Source: Rhizobium tibeticum (GTDB taxonomy: Bacteria > Pseudomonadota > Alphaproteobacteria > Rhizobiales > Rhizobiaceae). From it: a stretch of DNA of 64,000 nt. Both the position numbers and the translations under genes were made by a program. The notes under the pieces are model-generated. The model was given only the letters and a program-made list of their open reading frames with translations. It searched no databases and was not told the origin of the DNA. How positions within the stretch are numbered: the stretch's first letter is position 1; each line of letters starts with the position of its first letter. Below are positions 43,830-53,038 of the stretch, piece by piece. The DNA lies in contig NZ_FOCV01000023.1 in NCBI RefSeq assembly GCF_900110205.1, positions 1 to 64,000 of the forward strand, read 5' to 3'.

Positions 43830-44531
43830 ATGGACGCATTGGTCGAAACCAAGGGACACTATATCAATGCCGATCCCTATGCCTGGCCCTACAACGGTGC
43901 ATTAAGGCCCGATAACACGGCGCTCATCATCATCGACATGCAGACCGACTTCTGCGGTCCAGGCGGTTATGTCGATCACATGGGCTACGACCTGTCACTG
44001 GTGCGCGCGCCGATCGAGCCGATCAAAGGAGTGCTCTCGGCCATGCGCGCCAAGGGATACCACATCATCCACACCCGGGAAGGCCACCGGCCGGATCTCG
44101 CCGATTTGCCCGCGAACAAACGCTGGCGCTCGCAGCGTATCAACGCCGGCATCGGCGACGCCGGCCCCTGCGGCCGCATCCTCGTCCGTGGCGAACCCGG
44201 CTGGGATATCATCGACGAACTGAAGCCGATCGAGGGCGAGACCATCATCGACAAGCCCGGCAAGGGTTCCTTCTGCGCGACGGACCTGGAACTCATCCTC
44301 AACCAGAAGCGTATCGAGAACATCATTCTGACGGGCATCACCACTGATGTCTGCGTCCACACGACGATGCGTGAGGCGAATGACCGCGGCTTCGAGTGCC
44401 TGCTGCTCGAGGACTGCTGTGGCGCCACGGACTACGGCAACCACCTCGCCGCCATCAAGATGGTGAAGATGCAGGGCGGCGTTTTCGGATCGGTGTCCAA
44501 TTCGGCTACTCTGATCGAGGCGCTTCCCTGA
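43830..44531 (+). CDS. biuH: Biuret amidohydrolase (isochorismatase-like cysteine hydrolase)
   Basis: 233 aa. Catalytic Asp in LIIIDMQTDFCG, Lys in IDKPGKGSFCATD, Cys in GITTDVCVHTT. The whole sequence closely follows what I recall of the Rhizobium leguminosarum BiuH, including the N-terminal PYAWPYNGALRPDNTA and HMGYDLSLVRAPIEPIK. It hydrolyses biuret to allophanate and ammonia in the cytosol. AGGAG precedes the ATG and its TGA overlaps the atzD-like ATG. The recurrence of the cyanuric acid/biuret/allophanate set supports the function. Confidence 0.88.
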   Translation: MDALVETKGHYINADPYAWPYNGALRPDNTALIIIDMQTDFCGPGGYVDHMGYDLSLVRAPIEPIKGVLSAMRAKGYHIIHTREGHRPDLADLPANKRWRSQRINAGIGDAGPCGRILVRGEPGWDIIDELKPIEGETIIDKPGKGSFCATDLELILNQKRIENIILTGITTDVCVHTTMREANDRGFECLLLEDCCGATDYGNHLAAIKMVKMQGGVFGSVSNSATLIEALP

Positions 44532-45585
44532 TGCCCTCCTTGCGTGCTCATGTCTTTCGCGTCCCGGCAGATGGCCCGGACGATGTATCCCGCGTCGAGG
44601 CATTGTTTGCCGACCGCATTGACGCCGGCAATGTGGTCGCCGTGCTCGGTAAGACCGAGGGCAACGGCTGCGTCAACGATTTCACCCGCGGCTACGCGAC
44701 ACAGAGCTTCGAGCGGCTTTTCGGCGAACACAACGTCGAAGGCGTTTCGATCATCATGTCCGGTGGCACGGAGGGTGCCCTTTCCCCGCACTGGACCGTG
44801 TTTGCGCGAGAGCAGGTTAATGAGCCCGGAGAAGGAGCGCTCGCGATCGGAGTGGCGCGGACCCCTGCCCTACCGCCTGAACATCTCGGCCGGCGCGAAC
44901 AGGTCCGCATGGTCGCGGCTGCGGTGACTGCCGCGATCCGGGATGCGGGCATCGAGGATGTTGCAGACGTTCATTTCGTGCAGATCAAATGCCCGCTGCT
45001 TACCTCGCAACGAATTACGGACGCGGAAGCAGCGGGCAAGACGACCGCGACGCGCGACACTTTGAAATCGATGGCGTTATCACGCGGCGCCTCCGCCCTC
45101 GGCGTCGCCGTGGCGCTCGGCGAGCTCGAGATCGACGCAATTCTCGACAGTGACATATGCAGCCGCTTCGACCTCTATTCTCGGTGTGCCTCCGCTTCCG
45201 CCGGCGTCGAACTCCTCGATCATGAAATCATCGTGCTGGGCATGAGCGCGAAATGGTCGGGGCCACTTGCCATCGACCATGCTGTCATGCAGGACGCAAT
45301 CGACACGCGATCCGTTCGCGCCGCCTGGGACCGCCTGCCGGCTGACGGCAAGCTGGCGGCGGTACTGGCCAAAGCAGAGCCTGACCATCGGGTCAGGTCG
45401 GCCGAAGACGCCATACCATGCTGAACGATTCCGATATCGCCGGCACGCGTCACGCCCGCGCCTTCGTAGGCGGCGTGCTTGCTGGCATCTTCGGCATGAC
45501 CGACTTGTACGTCTCGGGCGGAGCTGAACATCAGGGGCCACCGGGCGGCGGGCCGGTCGCAATCATCGTCGAAAAGGAGATCTGA
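44531..45585 (+). pseudogene. atzD: Cyanuric acid amidohydrolase (AtzD/TrzD family), frameshifted
   Basis: Ring-opening amidohydrolase, about 350 aa when joined. The first frame (44531-45424) holds VLGKTEGNGCVNDFTRGYAT and MSGGTEGALSPHWTVF (first Lys/Ser dyad), VQIKCPLLTS and SRGASALGVAVALG (second domain), then ends early at a TGA. The conserved C-terminus (HTMLNDSDIAGTRHARAF, then LYVSGGAEHQGPPGGGPVAI) continues in another frame to 45585. The shift lies between 45385 and 45421, probably one missing base near 45388-45396. The lost part holds the third-domain Ser and metal-site residues, so the product would be inactive unless this is a sequencing error. Barbiturase is an alternative activity. 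Confidence 0.82.
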
Positions 45586-45586
45586 A

Positions 45587-47137
45587 GTGAGCATCGTACG
45601 CGACACGCCTCTTCCCCAGACCGGCAAAGCCGTCGGCATCCAAACGATCGACATGACCATGCGGTTCGGCAGCTTCACGGCGCTCGATCATGTATCGATC
45701 GACATCCCGGCCGGCACCTTTCACGCGCTTCTCGGCGAGAACGGTGCGGGCAAATCGACACTCGTCAAATGCATCATGGGCTTCTACCACCAGACCTCCG
45801 GCTCGCTTTCAGTTGATGGCCATGAGGTGACGGTCGCCTCGCCCAAGGATGCCGCGACCTATGGTCTTGGCATGGTCTACCAGCATTTCACGCTGGTGCC
45901 ATCGCTGACAGGTGCCGAGAATCTGGTCATAAGCCGCGCAGCAGTGCCGACGGTGATCAACTGGGCCAAGGAGCGCAAGGATCTTGCCGCCTTCATGGAG
46001 CGGATGCCGTTCAAGATTTCGCTCGATCGCCCCGTCAGCGAACTCGCGGCCGGCGAAAAGCAGAAGCTGGAAATCGTCAAGCAACTCTACCTCGGCCGTA
46101 GCTTCCTCGTGCTCGACGAGCCGACATCTGTGCTGACGCCGGCCGAGGCGGACGAAATGCTCGGGCTCGTGCGCGGCATGACACAGCGCGGCGAGTTGAC
46201 CGTGCTGATGATCTCGCACAAGTTCCATGAGGTTACAAAATTCGCTGACGCCGTCTCGATCCTGCGGCGCGGCAAGCTGGTCGGCGGCGGCAAGGTTGAC
46301 GAATTGTCGACCGCGAAGATGGCTTCCATGATGATCGGCGACGTCAAGCTCGCCGAACTCGACACGCGTGTGCCGGTATCCGAAATGGCGAAACCCGTTC
46401 TCAAGGTGGAGAAGGTCAAGGCGCCTGACCGCTCCGGGATGAAGACGATCGAGATCGAGAGCCTGATGGTTCGCTCCGGCGAGATCGTCGGCATCGCCGG
46501 CATATCAGGCAACGGCCAGAAGGAGCTGACGGAGATCCTTGCTGGTCAGCGGCCGACGGAGGCAGGCAGCGTGCTGGTAAACGGCGGTGCCTACGGCGCA
46601 ACGCGGCTGGAAACGCGCAGGAACAATGTGCGGTTCATACCCGAGGAACCCCTGCAGAATGCCTGCGCACCGCGCATGACCGTGAGCGAGAACCTGGCCT
46701 TCCGTACGTTCGATCTGAAGCAGGATGGCAAGGAAGCGATCTGGCTCAACAAGGGCAAGATGAAGAAGCGTGCGACGGACCTGATCGCCGATTTCAAGGT
46801 CAAGACCGCCTCCTCTGCATCGCCGATTGCCGCACTCTCCGGCGGCAACGTGCAGCGGGCGGTTCTGGCGCGCGAGCTGACCGGAGAGGTCGATCTTCTG
46901 ATCGTTTCCAACCCGTGCTTCGGCCTCGACTTCTCGGCCGTGGCGGAAATTCGCGCCCGCATCATGAGAGCGCGCAACGCCGGCGCAGCGGTGCTGCTGC
47001 TGTCTGAAGACCTCGACGAGTTGCTGGAGATGTCGGACCGCATCATGGTCATTTCGGAAGGCAAGCTCGTCTATGAAACCGCAGCGCGAGCGGCCGACAT
47101 TTCCGTCATCGGCGCGCATATGGCAGGGCATCACTGA
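45587..47137 (+). CDS. Sugar/nucleoside-type ABC ATPase with two ATP-binding halves
   Basis: 516 aa. First half: Walker A GENGAGKST, signature region LAAGEKQKLEIVKQL, Walker B LVLDEPTSVLT, H-loop ISHKFHE. Second half: degenerate Walker A GISGNGQKE, signature LSGGNVQRAVLARE, and a Walker-B place reading LLIVSNPCFGLD. These are the features of YufO-type BMP importers. GTG start at 45587 with AAGGAG upstream, the stop of the ring-opening hydrolase being two bases before. Energises the importer at 39594-42793. Confidence 0.9.
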   Translation: MSIVRDTPLPQTGKAVGIQTIDMTMRFGSFTALDHVSIDIPAGTFHALLGENGAGKSTLVKCIMGFYHQTSGSLSVDGHEVTVASPKDAATYGLGMVYQHFTLVPSLTGAENLVISRAAVPTVINWAKERKDLAAFMERMPFKISLDRPVSELAAGEKQKLEIVKQLYLGRSFLVLDEPTSVLTPAEADEMLGLVRGMTQRGELTVLMISHKFHEVTKFADAVSILRRGKLVGGGKVDELSTAKMASMMIGDVKLAELDTRVPVSEMAKPVLKVEKVKAPDRSGMKTIEIESLMVRSGEIVGIAGISGNGQKELTEILAGQRPTEAGSVLVNGGAYGATRLETRRNNVRFIPEEPLQNACAPRMTVSENLAFRTFDLKQDGKEAIWLNKGKMKKRATDLIADFKVKTASSASPIAALSGGNVQRAVLARELTGEVDLLIVSNPCFGLDFSAVAEIRARIMRARNAGAAVLLLSEDLDELLEMSDRIMVISEGKLVYETAARAADISVIGAHMAGHH

Positions 47138-47808
47138 TGATGGTTGAGATCAAGGCGCAACCTTTTGCGTTTCCAACAAGACCCGACCAGCTGGCGCTCA
47201 TCGTGATCGATATGCAGCGCGATTTTGCCGAGCCCGGCGGCTTCGGCGCGAGCCTCGGCAACGATGTCAGCCGGGTCGCGAAGATCGTCCCGGACGTCAA
47301 GCGACTGCTTCAAGGGTTTCGCGATGCCGGGCTGCCGGTCATTCACACGATGGAGTGCCACAAGCCTGATCTTTCCGATCTCCCCCCTGCCAAGCGCGAT
47401 CGCGGCAAGCCGAGCCTCAGGATCGGCGACGACGGACCGATGGGCCGGATCTTGATTGCCGGCGAGGCCGGCACGGCGATCCTGCCCGAGCTTGCCCCGA
47501 TCGACGGCGAGATCGTGGTCGAGAAGCCGGGAAAAGGTGCGTTTTATGCGACCGAACTCGGCGACGTCCTGAAAGCGAAGGGCATCAGCCAGCTCGTCTT
47601 TGCGGGTGTCACCACCGAAGTCTGCGTACAGACGACAATGCGAGAAGCCAATGATCGCGGATATGAGTGCCTTCTCGCCGAAGAGGCAACCGAGAGCTAT
47701 TTTCCCGAATTCAAGGAGGCCGCCATCGCCATGATCCGTGCCCAGGGCGCGATCGTCGGTTGGACGGCGCATGTGGACGACATATTGGAGGTGATCGGCC
47801 ATGCCTGA
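47137..47808 (+). CDS. Second isochorismatase-like cysteine hydrolase
   Basis: About 223 aa. Asp in LIVIDMQRDFAEPGG, Lys in VEKPGKGAFYATE, Cys in GVTTEVCVQTTMREANDRG. A paralogue of BiuH with the same catalytic triad but a different lid region (GDDGPMGRILIAGE, EEATESYFPEFK). It may act on a related ureide (for example a carbamoyl or N-carbamoyl compound). TGATG coupling to the ATPase gene and an 8-base overlap with the cupin gene place it firmly in the operon. Confidence 0.85.
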   Translation: MMVEIKAQPFAFPTRPDQLALIVIDMQRDFAEPGGFGASLGNDVSRVAKIVPDVKRLLQGFRDAGLPVIHTMECHKPDLSDLPPAKRDRGKPSLRIGDDGPMGRILIAGEAGTAILPELAPIDGEIVVEKPGKGAFYATELGDVLKAKGISQLVFAGVTTEVCVQTTMREANDRGYECLLAEEATESYFPEFKEAAIAMIRAQGAIVGWTAHVDDILEVIGHA

Positions 47809-48154
47809 GACAACGCGTGAATTGTTGACTCCGGGCGCCTGGAAAGACCTGACATTCGGTCCATTTCGAGAGGATGTCACAATCCACTGGATCCGTCCCT
47901 TCGAAGGCGACCAGCCGGGTGTCGCCCTCTTGAAATACGAGGCTGGCGCCTCGGTGCCGCGGCATCGCCATGAAGGTCTCGAGACCATCCTGGTTTTGGA
48001 AGGCATTCAATCCGATGAAGCCGGCGATTACGGCCGCGGCAGTTACATCGTCAATGCACCAGGCTCGGAACACTCCGTCTGGAGCGACACCGGCTGCGTC
48101 GTGCTGATCCAGTGGGATCGGCCCGTGAACATCCTGGAAGAGGAAATAGCATGA
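47801..48154 (+). CDS. Cupin-domain protein in allophanate operon
   Basis: 117 aa, one cupin barrel of the ChrR-like type: EAGASVPRHRHEGLETILVLEG (metal His-x-His and Glu) and NAPGSEHSVWSD. No signal peptide. Overlaps both neighbours (hydrolase before, AtzF after by ATGA), so it is co-translated with them. It could be a small metal enzyme or ligand sensor of the pathway; function unproven. Confidence 0.8.
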   Translation: MPETTRELLTPGAWKDLTFGPFREDVTIHWIRPFEGDQPGVALLKYEAGASVPRHRHEGLETILVLEGIQSDEAGDYGRGSYIVNAPGSEHSVWSDTGCVVLIQWDRPVNILEEEIA

Positions 48155-49977
48155 CCGGCGCACTGGCCTTCGATATCGCATCGCTGCACGAATTCTACGC
48201 TGGCGGCCGAACCATTCACGAGGTTGTCGACCGCGTCTTCGCACGCATCGCCGAGGTAAACGATACGGGTATTTTCCTGCATCTTTCAGACCGGCAGGTA
48301 CTGCTTGCCGAAGCGCAGGCACTCGGCCCGTTCGACGCGGAAGCCAAGCCGCTGTGGGGCATTCCTTTCGCCGTGAAAGACAATATCGATGTCGCCGGCA
48401 TGCCGACGACGGCAGCGTGCCCAGACTATTCCTATATGCCCACAGCGGACGCGGCGGTCGTTCGCTTGTTGAAACAGGCGGGCGCGCTCGTCATCGGCAA
48501 AACCAATCTTGACCAGTTCGCGACGGGTCTTGTCGGCGTCCGTTCCCCCTACCCGATCCCCCGCAACGCGATCGACGCCAACCTCGTTCCCGGCGGCTCC
48601 AGCTCCGGCTCGGCGGTCGCCACCGCACAGGGGATCGTCAGCTTCGCGCTCGGAACGGATACGGCAGGTTCCGGCAGGATCCCGGCAGGGCTGAACAATA
48701 TCGTGGGTCTCAAGCCGAGCGTCGGCGCGCTCTCTACCGCCGGCGTGGTTCCGGCCTGCCGCACGCTTGATTGTGTGTCCGTCTTCGCGCTGACGGTCGA
48801 TGATGCATGGCGCGTGTTCGGCATCGCTGCGCGGTACGATGCGACCGATGCCTATTCGAAAGATATTCCAGCCACAGGCTACGGCCCTCTGCCGCCTGCC
48901 CTAACGATCGGCGTCCCGGCAAAGACCGACCGCCAATTCTTTGGCGATACCGTTATGGAGGCTGCCTATGAAAACGCGCTTGCGATGCTGGCAAAGATCG
49001 GCCACCGCATTGTCGAGGTTCCATTCGGCGATTTCTATGACGTTGCCAATCTGCTCTACGAGGGCGCCTGGGTGGCGGAACGCTATGCCACTGTGAAGGA
49101 TTTCTTCGATACCAGCGAAACGAGCTTCCATCCCGTCACGCGCAGGATCTACGGTGCTGCCAAGACGCTGAGCGCCGCCGATGCCTTCAACGGTTTCTAC
49201 GCGTTGCAGGCGCTGAAACAGAAGGTGCAGCCAATCATCGCCTCGGTCGATCTCTTCTGCGTGCCGACTGCGCCGAGCCACTATACGCTGGCCGATCTGG
49301 TCGCCGAGCCGATCCGCGAGAATTCGCGGCTCGGGACCTATACCAATTTCGTCAATCTGCTTGACATGTGCGGTATTGCGGTGCCAACCGGCAAGCGAGC
49401 CGACGGTCTGCCCGCAAGCGTTACCCTATTGGCACCGTCGGGCCAGGATGGGTTGACGGCAGCGCTTGCACGCGACGTTCACCAAGCCGCCGGCGTAACG
49501 ATGGGGGCTACCGACTGGTCACTTCCGACTGCTGCGACGCCCACCGCGGTGACCGAGGATGAGATGATTGACCTCGTCGTTGTCGGCGCGCACCTCTCCG
49601 GCATGCAATTGAACGTGCAGTTGCGCGATCTTAACGCGCAGTTTTCGCGAGAAGCCCAAACATCCGATGCCTATCGTCTCTACGCCCTCGCCGGCCAAAT
49701 GCCGGCGAAACCAGGGATGATCCGCGTCGAGCCGGGTAAAGGAGGAAACATCGATGTGGAGGTCTGGCGGCTGACGCCTGCCGCCTTCGGGCGGTTCGTC
49801 GCCGCGATCCCTTCGCCGCTCGGGATTGGTACGATCGACCTATCCGACGGCACGTTCGTCAAAGGTTTCCTAGTGGAGCGTGCAGCGATCGCCGGGGCAA
49901 CTGATATCACCGAATTTGGCGGCTGGCGCAGCTATATTTCCGCGCAGACGAACCAGAGGGCGCAAGGCACCGGTTAA
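48151..49977 (+). CDS. atzF: Allophanate hydrolase
   Basis: 608 aa. Amidase-signature domain (about 1-440): Lys in PFAVKDNIDVAGMPTT, Ser-cis-Ser in VPGGSSSGSAVATAQG, and catalytic Ser in GTDTAGSGRIPAGLNN. A C-terminal domain from about 465 (DLVVVGAHLSGMQLNVQLRD, RVEPGKGGNIDVEVWRL) is the AtzF/DUR1-type second domain. It converts allophanate to ammonia and CO2, with the C-terminal domain acting on the carbamate intermediate. ATG at 48151 in an ATGA overlap with the cupin. It completes the pathway from biuret. No biotin-dependent urea carboxylase gene is present, which fits a cyanurate/biuret role. Confidence 0.9.
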   Translation: MTGALAFDIASLHEFYAGGRTIHEVVDRVFARIAEVNDTGIFLHLSDRQVLLAEAQALGPFDAEAKPLWGIPFAVKDNIDVAGMPTTAACPDYSYMPTADAAVVRLLKQAGALVIGKTNLDQFATGLVGVRSPYPIPRNAIDANLVPGGSSSGSAVATAQGIVSFALGTDTAGSGRIPAGLNNIVGLKPSVGALSTAGVVPACRTLDCVSVFALTVDDAWRVFGIAARYDATDAYSKDIPATGYGPLPPALTIGVPAKTDRQFFGDTVMEAAYENALAMLAKIGHRIVEVPFGDFYDVANLLYEGAWVAERYATVKDFFDTSETSFHPVTRRIYGAAKTLSAADAFNGFYALQALKQKVQPIIASVDLFCVPTAPSHYTLADLVAEPIRENSRLGTYTNFVNLLDMCGIAVPTGKRADGLPASVTLLAPSGQDGLTAALARDVHQAAGVTMGATDWSLPTAATPTAVTEDEMIDLVVVGAHLSGMQLNVQLRDLNAQFSREAQTSDAYRLYALAGQMPAKPGMIRVEPGKGGNIDVEVWRLTPAAFGRFVAAIPSPLGIGTIDLSDGTFVKGFLVERAAIAGATDITEFGGWRSYISAQTNQRAQGTG

Positions 49978-50423
49978 CGTAGCCTACTATCGAAGGTGCC
50001 CGCGTCAGGGTGAGGTTGCGCGAATATGACCGTCGCGAAAGACTGATCTTATCAGCTTCCAAGAGCGGCGCGCTCGGCGCCCGTCCTCGCGATCCGGCAA
50101 CGCAGCCGAAATGGCTTCGCACCGCGACCCGTCGCTACCGCCCATCCCCTCGCGAAATCAGATCATTGTGGTTTTGGGTCGGGATCTACCTCGTCGAGAA
50201 GGGCGCCGTGCTGGAGACCACCAGGCGCTCTGGGGTGCGCCGAGAAAAGTTTCACTCTTTCGCACCGTTGACAGTCGAGTCGGGCCGAACAAGGGCTATC
50301 GTTGATGAACCATGTTACATTCCAACTAAGGCGATGGTGATTTCTCACATTCACCCGAGAGATTGTTGCGGTAGTTGCGCCCCTTCCAGCCCTCTAGAAT
50401 TCCGGGCTTCGGGGGGCAGTGTC
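49978..50423. other. 446 bases without a recognisable gene
   Basis: A long plus-strand frame passes through here but shows no domain and no good start. I see no terminator with T tract after atzF and no repeat. Confidence 0.35.
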
Positions 50424-50612
50424 GTGACCGAAACCATTGTGCGACAGCTGATTTTTACGTTGAGCGTTGCGCGAGAAATAGCGTCGCGGGAAAGTCCAGA
50501 CTACGACCTCGTTCTACTTCTCATCCAGCAAGCCCTCCAAGTGGCCAAGGACGAGGCGTCGCGCCACGGGATTATGATCGATTTCGATGACGTATCTGAA
50601 CGAGAGCATTGA
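50424..50612 (+). CDS. Small hypothetical protein
   Basis: 62 aa from a GTG with a G-rich stretch (CGGGGGGCAG) just upstream. The product (ETIVRQLIFTLSVAREIASR, then ALQVAKDEASRHGIMIDFDD) is mostly helical and looks like real protein, unlike the frame before it. I do not recognise the family. Could also be the end of a longer decayed gene. Confidence 0.35.
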   Translation: MTETIVRQLIFTLSVAREIASRESPDYDLVLLLIQQALQVAKDEASRHGIMIDFDDVSEREH

Positions 50613-51315
50613 GAGCGTACGGTTGAAGCCAATTCGCCTTGAGCCCCACCGTACGCCCATTGATCCTGGAGGGGCTGGGGTCGGCTCCAAAATCAATGCG
50701 ACGAGAATTAAGGGCCTTTAGTTAATTTAGTATGTGCGTATATACGGCTCAACCCGTCATTCACCATCATCCTATCGTAATAGTCGTCGGCCGTCCGAGA
50801 GGCTTGCCGAGCGGTAGACTCAAATCCCCGATGCGGCAGCAGCTGCTCTCGCACCTCTTGCCGCGGTTTGGTGTCTAGGCCGGTCTCACCTGGCCAGGTA
50901 GGTCTCCAGCGATGTTTCGGTTGAAGAACTTGCGTTCCGCCCGAGCGTCGTGACAGAAGGCGTTGTTTGTCGACCGCGTCAAGGTGCACTGCCGCCTATC
51001 AGAGTGTAGCGGCTTCGCAGAATTGCGTTCGTTCGGAAAGAGTTTAGCATTCGTTGCGAACTTGGTTTTCAGCTCGGGAATCGGATGGACTACGACCTCG
51101 AGTTGGCAATTATCCAGCGCTTCGACACGCACTATGACTTGCGCGCGCAGCCTTCGGCCTTCGTCGAGAGTTTCTTGGATCGTACGTAGAGGCGAAGGCA
51201 TGGACGCTCCCGCCCGAGCTGCGATAGGGATGGAGCTGGTCTGACGATACCTGCCGCTGCTTGGCAAACGGGCCGCCGTGCCGCGTCAATTGTGCGGACA
51301 TCATTGAATCTCTTG
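50613..51315. other. 703 bases without a supported gene
   Basis: On the minus strand a frame with MPSPLRTIQETLDEGRRLRA begins near 51201 and looks faintly protein-like for about 60 residues, but it has no known domain and loses sense later. It may be a decayed small gene. Nothing else seen; the base composition is lower in GC than in the operons around it. Confidence 0.35.
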
Positions 51316-51660
51316 CTAAAATGTCTTCACAAGCTGGTACTCATTCGCTTCCCAGGCTCGGAGTTCGCCGGCTTCGCAAGTGTAATTCTCGTCCGTTTCG
51401 GCTAGTCCGACGCCAATCCCGTCAATGTTCGGATCGTCGAATGTCACGTAGATCTCTGACTTGCGGATTTTTCGCTCCTGAAAGTCCTTCAGTATGTAAG
51501 CGAGACATTGAACGTTCTGCCTCGTGTTGCCGCGCTGAATGTGGCTCTCAATTTTGCGATCAATCTTCGAGAGCGGAAGCGTGTCCGCCCGAGCTGCTTC
51601 TGATACAGGCAGCGCCGGCAAGGCTAGAATGAAGATCCTCATCAAACGCAATTTCATCAT
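51316..51660 (-). CDS. Small secreted hypothetical protein
   Basis: 114 aa. Probable signal peptide (MRIFILALPALPVSEAARA) and a mature part with two Cys (NVQCLAYILK and NYTCEAGEL). It is not recognised. The start at 51660 or the Met at residue 7 are both possible. Solitary gene in a low-density region. Confidence 0.5.
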   Translation of the reverse strand: MMKLRLMRIFILALPALPVSEAARADTLPLSKIDRKIESHIQRGNTRQNVQCLAYILKDFQERKIRKSEIYVTFDDPNIDGIGVGLAETDENYTCEAGELRAWEANEYQLVKTF

Positions 51661-52078
51661 CTCAGAGTCCCTCGTCAGCTAGCAATAAGTGGCATTATGG
51701 ATATCTGCTTTGATGGCCGCATTCCGGGCCCTTTCGAGCGGACTGCGTAGGTTCTAATCGCGAGCGTACCGGCTTGGCGGCTCCTCAACGGTAGGCCGGT
51801 GTCTGGTATGGTCAGACCCTGCTTCGTCCATCGAATGGTAGTCCTCTTCGACGCATTTTCTCAACGATGGTCGCACTTTTGGAAGTTTGATCTGAAGGTT
51901 TGGTCGCTGTCCGATCGGCTCATCTCGTAGTCTGAACTCGGCGCATTTGACATCAAGAGATTATTATCTGATCCTCGGCTTGCTCATGCCAGTGGCAGAC
52001 AGAACGCACGCTCAAATACTGGTCGCAGGTGAGCGGCCATCAGGGTAGAGCCGCCCAGCGCCGAAACCGGAGGATCGA
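51661..52078. other. 418 bases without a gene
   Basis: AT-richer intergenic stretch between the secreted hypothetical gene and dodecin. No domain-bearing frame, no tRNA and no long repeat seen. The dodecin promoter should lie near its 3' end. Confidence 0.35.
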
Positions 52079-52288
52079 ATGAGCGATCATGTATACAAAA
52101 AGGTGGAACTTATCGGCAGTTCAAAAGTATCGGTCACAGAGGCTATTGAGACGGCAATCGCGCGGGCCTCGAAGACGATGCGAAATCTCGATTGGTTCGA
52201 AGTTGATCAAATTCGAGGTCACATCAAAGATGGCGCGGTAGAACACTACCAAGTGGTGATGAAGGTCGGATTTCGAATTGACGACTGA
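52079..52288 (+). CDS. Dodecin family flavin-binding protein
   Basis: 69 aa, the normal dodecin length. KKVELIGSSKVSVTEAIETA with the conserved Gly-Ser-Ser stretch, then NLDWFEVDQIRGHI with the Trp that stacks on flavin, and VEHYQVVMKVGFRI. Dodecins form hollow dodecamers that store or protect riboflavin/FMN in the cytosol. GGAGG lies just before the ATG. An FMN-riboswitch-controlled ribB gene is 750 bases away. Confidence 0.9.
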   Translation: MSDHVYKKVELIGSSKVSVTEAIETAIARASKTMRNLDWFEVDQIRGHIKDGAVEHYQVVMKVGFRIDD

Positions 52289-52439
52289 TCGTTGATTTCC
52301 GGCGAGAACTGACCCTGCCTTGGAGTGAACCCTAAACTGATACAGTCTCTGGGCCAGCGTTGCGCACGGACGATCCGCTGCGAACTCGCCCAGTCCTCAT
52401 TGCGCTTCGCGTCATAACACGCATGCGCTTGCCGTCCGG

Positions 52440-52978
52440 TCTTCCTGTGCCCCCAGATGACGGACGCCAGTGGTGCCATCACCGGCACCACCTGAGAAGT
52501 CGCCGTCTACCGCAATGCAGATGCCAGCGCTGGCAGCACGACGTCCTTCCCCTCCCCTTCGAGTGCGGTAAGCGTGGCCAGCCTCAGTTTCGATCCGAAC
52601 GGCCAACCGACCTCTACAACCAACACCGACATCGTCGATCCCGTTACCGCCAAGACGATCACGAGGGACTATTCGGGTTTCACTCAGCTCTCATTGGACT
52701 TCGCCGCAACAGAAGCACGATCAGCTCCGTCGACATCGGCACGGATGGCGTCGTTACGGTCCTATTCGAACGGCACGACAAAGCCGCTTAATCAGATACG
52801 GCTCGCAACTGTTGCCAGCCCTGACAATCTCACATTGTTGAGCGGCAACGTATACAGCGCCAACGGCGCCTCTGGCGTGACGGTCACCGGCTTTGCGCAA
52901 TCGAATGGCCTTGGCTCCATCCACTACGATTCCTTGCGCGTTCTCAGTGGGTCCGAGAATCGAAATGCTGACCCATGA
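52440..52978 (+). pseudogene. flgE: Flagellar hook protein flgE remnant
   Basis: C-terminal part of a rhizobial FlgE spread over several frames. One frame gives EVAVYRNADASAGSTTSFP just after a TGA where a Trp codon is expected, then LSFDPNGQPTS and DYSGFTQLSLDF. The adjacent frame carries ISSVDIGTDGVVTVLF, and the first frame resumes with PLNQIRLATVASPDNLTLL and GNVYSANGASGVTVTGFAQ. At least two frameshifts and one nonsense change exist, and the N-terminal half is missing. No other flagellar genes lie in the window, so it is a stray relic. Confidence 0.7.
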
Positions 52979-53038
52979 GTACGGGCGCCGATTCAAGAGG
53001 GAGATCGCATCCCAACCGAACGCGATCTCTACGAAAGT

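Noticed and set aside
45385..45421. Programmed ribosomal frameshift in the atzD-like gene
   Set aside because: No X XXY YYZ slippery site or downstream pseudoknot seen; a mutation or sequencing error is simpler.
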